DNA of 64,000 nucleotides from Bolinopsis microptera (Eukaryota > Ctenophora > Tentaculata > Lobata > Bolinopsidae), in contig NC_087080.1 in the NCBI RefSeq assembly GCF_026151205.1, forward strand, positions 10,091,837 to 10,155,836, given 5' to 3'. The position numbers and the translations under genes were made by a program. The notes beneath the pieces are model-generated. The model had not been told where the DNA came from. It did not search any database and saw only the letters and a program-made list of their open reading frames with translations. The stretch's first letter is position 1, and each line of letters begins with the position of its first letter. Shown one piece after another: positions 58,301-64,000 of this stretch.

Positions 58301-61300
58301 AGCTTTTAAAGGAGCTGGTTGAACATAGAGATGATCTGGGTATGAACATTCTTCACATTGTGGTGGAAAAGTGCTTCGGCTCGACTAGCTACCGCAAGAA
58401 ATTAACCGGGGACCCGTGGAAGATTTTAGAGAAACTTTTAGGAAGTAGTTTTAATATGGATATTAACAGCGAGGTGAAGGAAAGAAAACTTGATGAAAAA
58501 GCTAAATGTGACTGCAAGATAAAAGATGAAGTACACACTATTGAAGTAAACACAGCAGATGACTTAGAGTGTCACACTAAGTCATGTGCTGTGTTTCCCT
58601 TCACAGAACATGGCCTCTTCAGACCCCTGAACTTCGCTATGAAGTACGGTTCAGGCATAGACGATGTCAAGAAGATCCTAGCGTACAAACCCGACCTGAA
58701 CTACAAGGACAACGATGGTTTGTACCCTCTACACCACGCAGTTCTCGGAGGTAAAGTAGATCTCATACCAATCCTGTTGGAGCACGAGCCTCTAACTGAC
58801 GTGCTGGCAGACCCGGGTATCTGTAAAGATAACAAATACGCAGACTACCCTATACTTGTGCTAGCAGCTATGTTCTGTGTAGACAGTGTGATGACGTTGG
58901 TGGAGGCTGGAGCCTGTACTTATTCTTCAGCACCAGATGGTAGGAACGTGCTCCACCACATTGTCAGTAGGTACGATAACCTCCATCAGAGGATAACCAT
59001 AGCGGAGAAGTTACTGCCGCTTGTTGATGATGTTAATGATGTAGATAAAGATGGGAACTCGTATCTTCATCATGCGGTATCGGGGGTGGAGCATGGTAGC
59101 AATGTTTCCATTGAGATGATATCCACTTTACTTCTGATGGGAGCTGAACCTAACCTTGTCAACACAAAAGGACAAACACCTCTGCATTTTGCATTCCTCT
59201 CCTCGGGCCAGAAACATCCCAGTACCGAGCTAAGTGATCCGATAGAAGTTGTGAGTATTCTGACTCAACTGATGAAGAAAGAGTCAATCAGTGCTGCAGA
59301 CTCATTCCACGGTTTTACTGCGCTTCACCTGAGTGCAATGCGCGGAGGATCAGTCACCTCCATACACCTTATCTCTCACGGGTGTGAAATTGAGGCTGTC
59401 GACAGCCAGGGTAACACGCCTCTAACACTGGCTGTCAGTGGGAAACACCAGAGTTGCGTGCTGATGTTGATTGAGAAGGGTGCTAACATTGATAGGAGTG
59501 TGTGTTACCCAATCTTCAGAAAGGATCCTGAGAAGACAAAGGAAGAGGAGCTGAAGAAGAAGACAAAGGAAGAAGAACTGTACACTTGGCTTCCTTCGAA
59601 AGAGAAGGGTTTAATTAGCCCTCCAACAAACCCCACTTCCAGCTCCAGCAACATAATCCTCTACCAGGTGATAAGACACGAGTGGCAGGGTGTCCTCTTT
59701 AAACTTGTAGATCTGCTCGGACAGTCCTTCGTTCCCCTTGAAGCTGCCATCGTCTTGATGAAGTTTAACCTGGCTGTAACACTGCTGCTCAAATTTGGAA
59801 AGAGTGTCACCCCTGGGGACTGCAACGACAAGGGACAAACTTTGGTGCACAATCTGGCATTCACAACAAACACTGAGCCAGAACTTCAGAAGAGATTACT
59901 GAATTTATTGATCAAGTTCCAGTACAATGTAACAAACACAGATACCGCGTACAAGTGTACTCCGTTACACTACGCTTGTTACCAGAAAAAGTTTGAGATA
60001 TGCAAACTTCTGGTTAAACCGAACACCGTGAACTGTAAAGACATGTTCGGTCGCACTCCTCTGTGTGCATTGTTTTGGCGGGGCCCTCCTGACGAGGAAA
60101 TAGTTCGACATCTGGTTCAACAGGGTGCATCCCTGGAAAATACCTGCGATTTTAATCTCCACGAATCTTATTATCCTCTCTTTGATTATAAATTCCACAT
60201 CGGACAGTCTGATTACTTCACTTCCTACAGCCAACGGTACACAGTGCTCATCAAGGCTATATTAGAGGACAACATGACTTGTTTTCAGTACTTGCTTGAT
60301 CTGGGTGCGGATACCAGCACTCCTTGTAGCCGGGGAATGACACCCCTGATGTACGCTGCTAAACTTAACAGAGTCACCATGTTCCAGAAAATGCTGAAAT
60401 CAGCTAAATCTGATGTATTTTCCTCCAAATCGGAAGATTCCAGAACAATTTTACACTACGCTGTATTGTCCCACCCAGAGGCTCAGCTGGAAGGCCCCAC
60501 TATTCTCAAGAGCTCTATTACTCATCTCAAGAAGTCCGGAACTCTGGGAGAGATTCTCGAAATCAGAGACTGTGAGAGGAAAACAGTTCTTGATTATTGC
60601 CAGAAGTTCCCTGCATACCTGAAAATGTTGGGTAGTTTATCTGTCCACTCCAACAATCACGCTTCACCAGACGATGAAACGATGAAACAACCACCTGATT
60701 TCGCTGCAGACTGTGAAAAATACTTCGCTCAAATCGAAGAGAGTAGAAAAGGGAACGGCGAGCATAAAGCGCTACCTGACGAATCTGTAAGTCTGAATAG
60801 TGATGAGTGTGAAGTTTACCGCGATGACAAGGGCGTGTTCTACGATATGCTCATGACAAAGATAGACATTAAAATCAGGTCTCGTGGATTGTATAACTTC
60901 TACAAGCTACAGCTTCTTAGAAACAAGGGGAAGGATATCTATGTTCTGTTGAATAAATGGGGCAGGATTGGAGACTCTGGGCAGCATCAGGAAACTCCTT
61001 TCCCAACGTTGGAGGAATGCAAGGCTGAGTTCATGAAGATATTTAAAGCAAAGACGAAGAATGACTGGAATGATTTGGATAACTTTGTGGCTCACTCAGG
61101 AAAGTATAGGCTTGTGAATAGAGAGTGGCGGTATCATAACCAGTTTAAGGACATTGAATACGATTTTCGAGAGGATGAATATCCCTGTCTTATTATGGCC
61201 AAGGAGGTTTTTGAAGTTCTGTTGGAAGCTACCGAGCCAAAGAACATGAAAAACATGCTGGAAGATGACCTGAAGTTAAATGTAGCTGAGTTACCGTTCG

Positions 61301-62508
61301 GTTTCATAAAACTGGACGATCTAGATAAGGTTAATCTAATTCTTGATGACATAGAGAAGCTTGTCGAAGATACTGAAAACCTGAAATCAAAAGCAGATCT
61401 GACAGATTCCAAGTCACAATCGGAGTTTATGATTAAAACCCAGAAGATATACGACCTGACAAACGAGATCTACCAGTTAATCCCACAAAAAGGGTTCAAC
61501 GTTACATTAGTGGAGCCTCTCAACACATTAGCAGAGATCAAAGAATGGAGGACAAAACTCACAAACCTAAGAGACATGGAGATAATCAACAGAATAATGG
61601 CTGGCTCCCAGCTCCACAAAATGCGCACCCACCCTCTGACGTATGTGTATAAGAGTATCGGGTGTGATATAACCCCACTAGATCGTCTGGACGTGACAAC
61701 TCAGTATTTAACTCGCAGTATATTTGCTTCTAACGGTTCAAGCTGTCAAGGTATTCGTGGAATTTACAAGCTAACCCCTCATGTTCCTGATCAGAGGAAA
61801 GCGGGAAAACGGAGACTCCTCTTCCACGGAATCTCAACCGGTGCGCTGCTCTCCATCCTGAAACGAGGTCTGCAGAATGCGCCATTTGGCAGAGCCTACG
61901 GTACTCAATTCGGCGAGGGGATTTACCTGGCTGATAACTTTGTGAAGAGTCTAAGCTATGCTCAGGGGCACAAATCACAGTTTGTTTTGGTAGCCAGCGT
62001 GGTTATGGGCAAGGTTCATCGGCACATTCCTTGCAATTACTGGCAAGATCTGATGGACTCAGATGACAAGCCAGATGTTGATACGACGTGGGCAGTTGGA
62101 CAGCTTCATCAAGATCCAGCATACAATATGGTTCTTCCATGTGGGAATATGATCGGTATGGGTAAATTCCTGGAGGCTAAAAAGGAAAGTTTTTCTAGGA
62201 TCAAAACTGGAGATCAAAGTTGGGGAGAGGGAACCGATTTCACTATGGGAACACTCCAGTTTAGTGATAAACCAACTGTTCATTCTTCAAGTGATGATGA
62301 CGAGGAGAGCGGTGAGGAGAGCGGCGAGGATTGCAGTGATGAGGAAGATAGCGAGGAAGAAGAAGAAGAAAAAACAGATAAAAAGAAAGAGGGAGAGGAA
62401 GAGTTTATGGATACTTATAGGTACAGAAATCTACCGAAACACAGTGAATTTATCGTGAAGAATGCTGATAACATAAGACTGGAGTATCTAGTACAAATAC
62501 GTTATTAG
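52322..62508 (+). CDS. ankyrin-WGR-PARP poly(ADP-ribose) polymerase (PME-5-like)
   Basis: Transfers ADP-ribose from NAD+ to targets; relatives act in the nucleus in DNA damage response. Exons: 52322-52406, 52619-53341, an unclear one ending at 53606, 53794-53991, 54159-54311, 55467-55604, 56321-56461 and a huge last exon 57046-62508. The 5' end is missing. Early exons have a chromatin-reader-like segment (FLAVRHDKGWWLSQLYTRVF) and a Lys-rich nuclear stretch. Ankyrin repeats (TPLHYAC, TALHLSAMRG) fill from 55.5 kb to about 60.6 kb. The WGR domain lies at about 60.89-61.13 kb (YVLLNKWGRIGDSG). The helical regulatory domain (ELPFGFIKLDDL, IYQLIPQKGF) and catalytic domain follow. The H-Y-E set is intact: LLFHGIS, GEGIYLAD and SEFIV. 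An acidic insertion at about 62290-62405 sits just before the Glu. Confidence 0.93.
54312..55466. other. PARP intron with a GC-AG border
   Basis: The intron begins GCAAGT after GAG at 54311 and ends TTTGCAG at 55466; exons on both sides are in phase 0. Besides the decamer cluster I see no element in it. Confidence 0.7.
54950..55013 (+). promoter_or_regulatory. cluster of p53-family-like decamers in a PARP intron
   Basis: GGGCATGCCC followed directly by GGGCAAGTCA (54994-55013) fits the RRRCWWGYYY dimer with one deviation in 20. GGGCATGACC and AGGCATGATT (54950-54969) are adjacent weaker decamers. Presence of the motif is seen; function is inference. Confidence 0.35.
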
Positions 62509-64000
62509 AATTTGCTTTTATCATTTTAGTTCCGTTAGGATTATTCTAAAGATATACGTAAGATGTTAATTATTACACACGTGTTCACTGTTCTCTGTTA
62601 GTAATAGTACGATAGTGCAATATTTTATATGACAGTAACGAGGTTTATTATCACAAATGGTAGTTAATTGGCCTGGTGACATGGTGTGTACAAGTATCAT
62701 CATTGATGTTAAATATAACTTATAAGCATATGTTTTGTCCTTACACGCTACGTTAATTAATAGGCTCAATATGATATCAGTAATTGCTGTTTACCTTTAA
62801 AATGGCAGAAGCTGCTGGTTCTGGTTCTAGGGCCAGGGTTCTTTTTAAGATTTGTTAATTTCGGTAAAGAATAATTTATCATTTAAAATATTTAGCTACA
62901 CTGGATTGTGTGATTTGTGATATCAGGTATACAATATACAGATTTCTAAAGTTTCACTTCATGGCAACTTCATGGCAGTCATGAAGTTACGGTTGTTGGT
63001 ATTATAGTAATTATAATCATATTCGCAGCGATAGTAAATTATGCTTGATTGTATATTATTAGCATTATTATAACAGTAATTATCATGGTTGATTTGTTTT
63101 AGAAATTTCAATTTGAATCAGATGTTCGTTCCTCTCATTCTATCACACTAAAATTTGTGAATTTTACGCAAATAAGTTCAAAATTTACATCTTAGTTTGG
63201 TGACTCAACAACCTTTGGTGCTAATTTGTGTATCCAGTAGTGAATACTGAATAGTGACGCGATATAGTGTATGGTGTAAGTCCTCTTAATTTCCAAATTA
63301 GTACAAGGTCTACTACAACTCAGTGCAGTGACGCGCAATGAATTTAATGCTATTGACTGTGGCGCGTATTTTGCTTTAATAAGCATCGTCTGTGACATAA
63401 ACACGTGAAATGTGCCCTGAAATATTAGATGTCAGATAAACAGAATCACACGCCTGAAATGATGAATACACCGCAGTATGATGTATGTACTATACTTTGA
63501 TACAATAAGCTAGCACCTGGATGCTCTATTGCTTGTATCTCCGCTCCGAATTTGCCTCTGATTACACATTTACAGACCACTTCTAAACAACCACTGCCTA
63601 CTAGACCTGAGTGAGTCCTAGTTGGATGAAATATCGTAAAAGTCTGATGTGCAACACCACATATAATCACACCCAAAAAGGAGCGGTATGTCCAGTGACT
63701 AGAGTCTGTGTAGGAGGTAGCTAGGAGCAGTTGGGGGGGGGGGGGGGACGATGGCATAAAATGGAGACTTTTTCTATGGAGAAAATGGAAAACCCCTCTA
63801 GTAATTCTCCATTTTATGCCATGAATTTTGATGATCGAGTTACGTATGTGGCACCTTACTTGGACACTCTAACATGTTTATTGTCGCATACCAGGCTACT
63901 CAAAGCTCATACCAAGCTACTTGAGACTCATACCAGGCTACTAGGGGCCGGTATGAGTCTTTCACATTCCACTCAATTTCACTCTGATAGTGATAAAATT
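62509..64000. other. PARP 3' flank, no gene
   Basis: AT-rich. It holds a G run at 63733-63747 and an inverted repeat whose arms ATGGCATAAAATGGAGA lie at 63751-63767 and mirrored at 63807-63823. Near the end, CATACCAGGCTACT-type units recur (about 63888-63942). Confidence 0.6.

Overview
The window is animal nuclear DNA: AT-rich, with many spliceosomal introns (GT-AG, plus one GC-AG), tRNA-derived SINEs, a CR1/L2-type LINE and many foldback or TIR elements. The host genes are ordinary metazoan ones. The mix of TEs, including a retroelement family whose C-terminal ORF resembles ones I associate with corals and sponges, suggests a non-bilaterian animal. A cnidarian is my best guess; the species cannot be named from the sequence.

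Layout. About 3.1-12.3 kb is a compact run of plus-strand housekeeping genes: SNRPF (Sm F), PRDX3 (mitochondrial peroxiredoxin, with a SINE in its intron), AMFR/gp78 (ERAD E3 ligase, 8 exons) and PIN1 (prolyl isomerase, 3 exons). From 13.07 to 36.89 kb runs mitoguardin (MIGA), which I resolve into 11 phase-consistent exons. Its 18.3-kb third intron contains other genes: a minus-strand SEL1L3-like gene (14.0-17.1 kb, and a signal-peptide exon at 30.8-31.5 kb) and four plus-strand EXD1-like DEDDy exonuclease paralogs, one of them degenerate. The same stretch carries two foldback or TIR elements with clear target-site duplications, and a third, Mutator-like element with 0.6-kb inverted repeats sits in a later MIGA intron.

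About 37-51.4 kb is a transposon graveyard with readable nesting. A retroelement C-terminal ORF (40.27-41.07 and 50.40-50.73 kb) is split by about 9.3 kb of minus-strand LINE sequence. The LINE's ORF2 (APE endonuclease and reverse transcriptase) is itself split by a 1.9-kb TIR element. The LINE also carries an unusual ORF that joins an AlkB-type 2OG-Fe(II) oxygenase domain to an SGNH hydrolase domain. This is the most novel item in the window.

52.3-62.5 kb is a large plus-strand gene for a PARP of the ankyrin-WGR-PARP type (compare C. elegans PME-5). It has an intact H-Y-E catalytic set and an acidic insertion just before the catalytic glutamate. The last 1.5 kb shows no gene.
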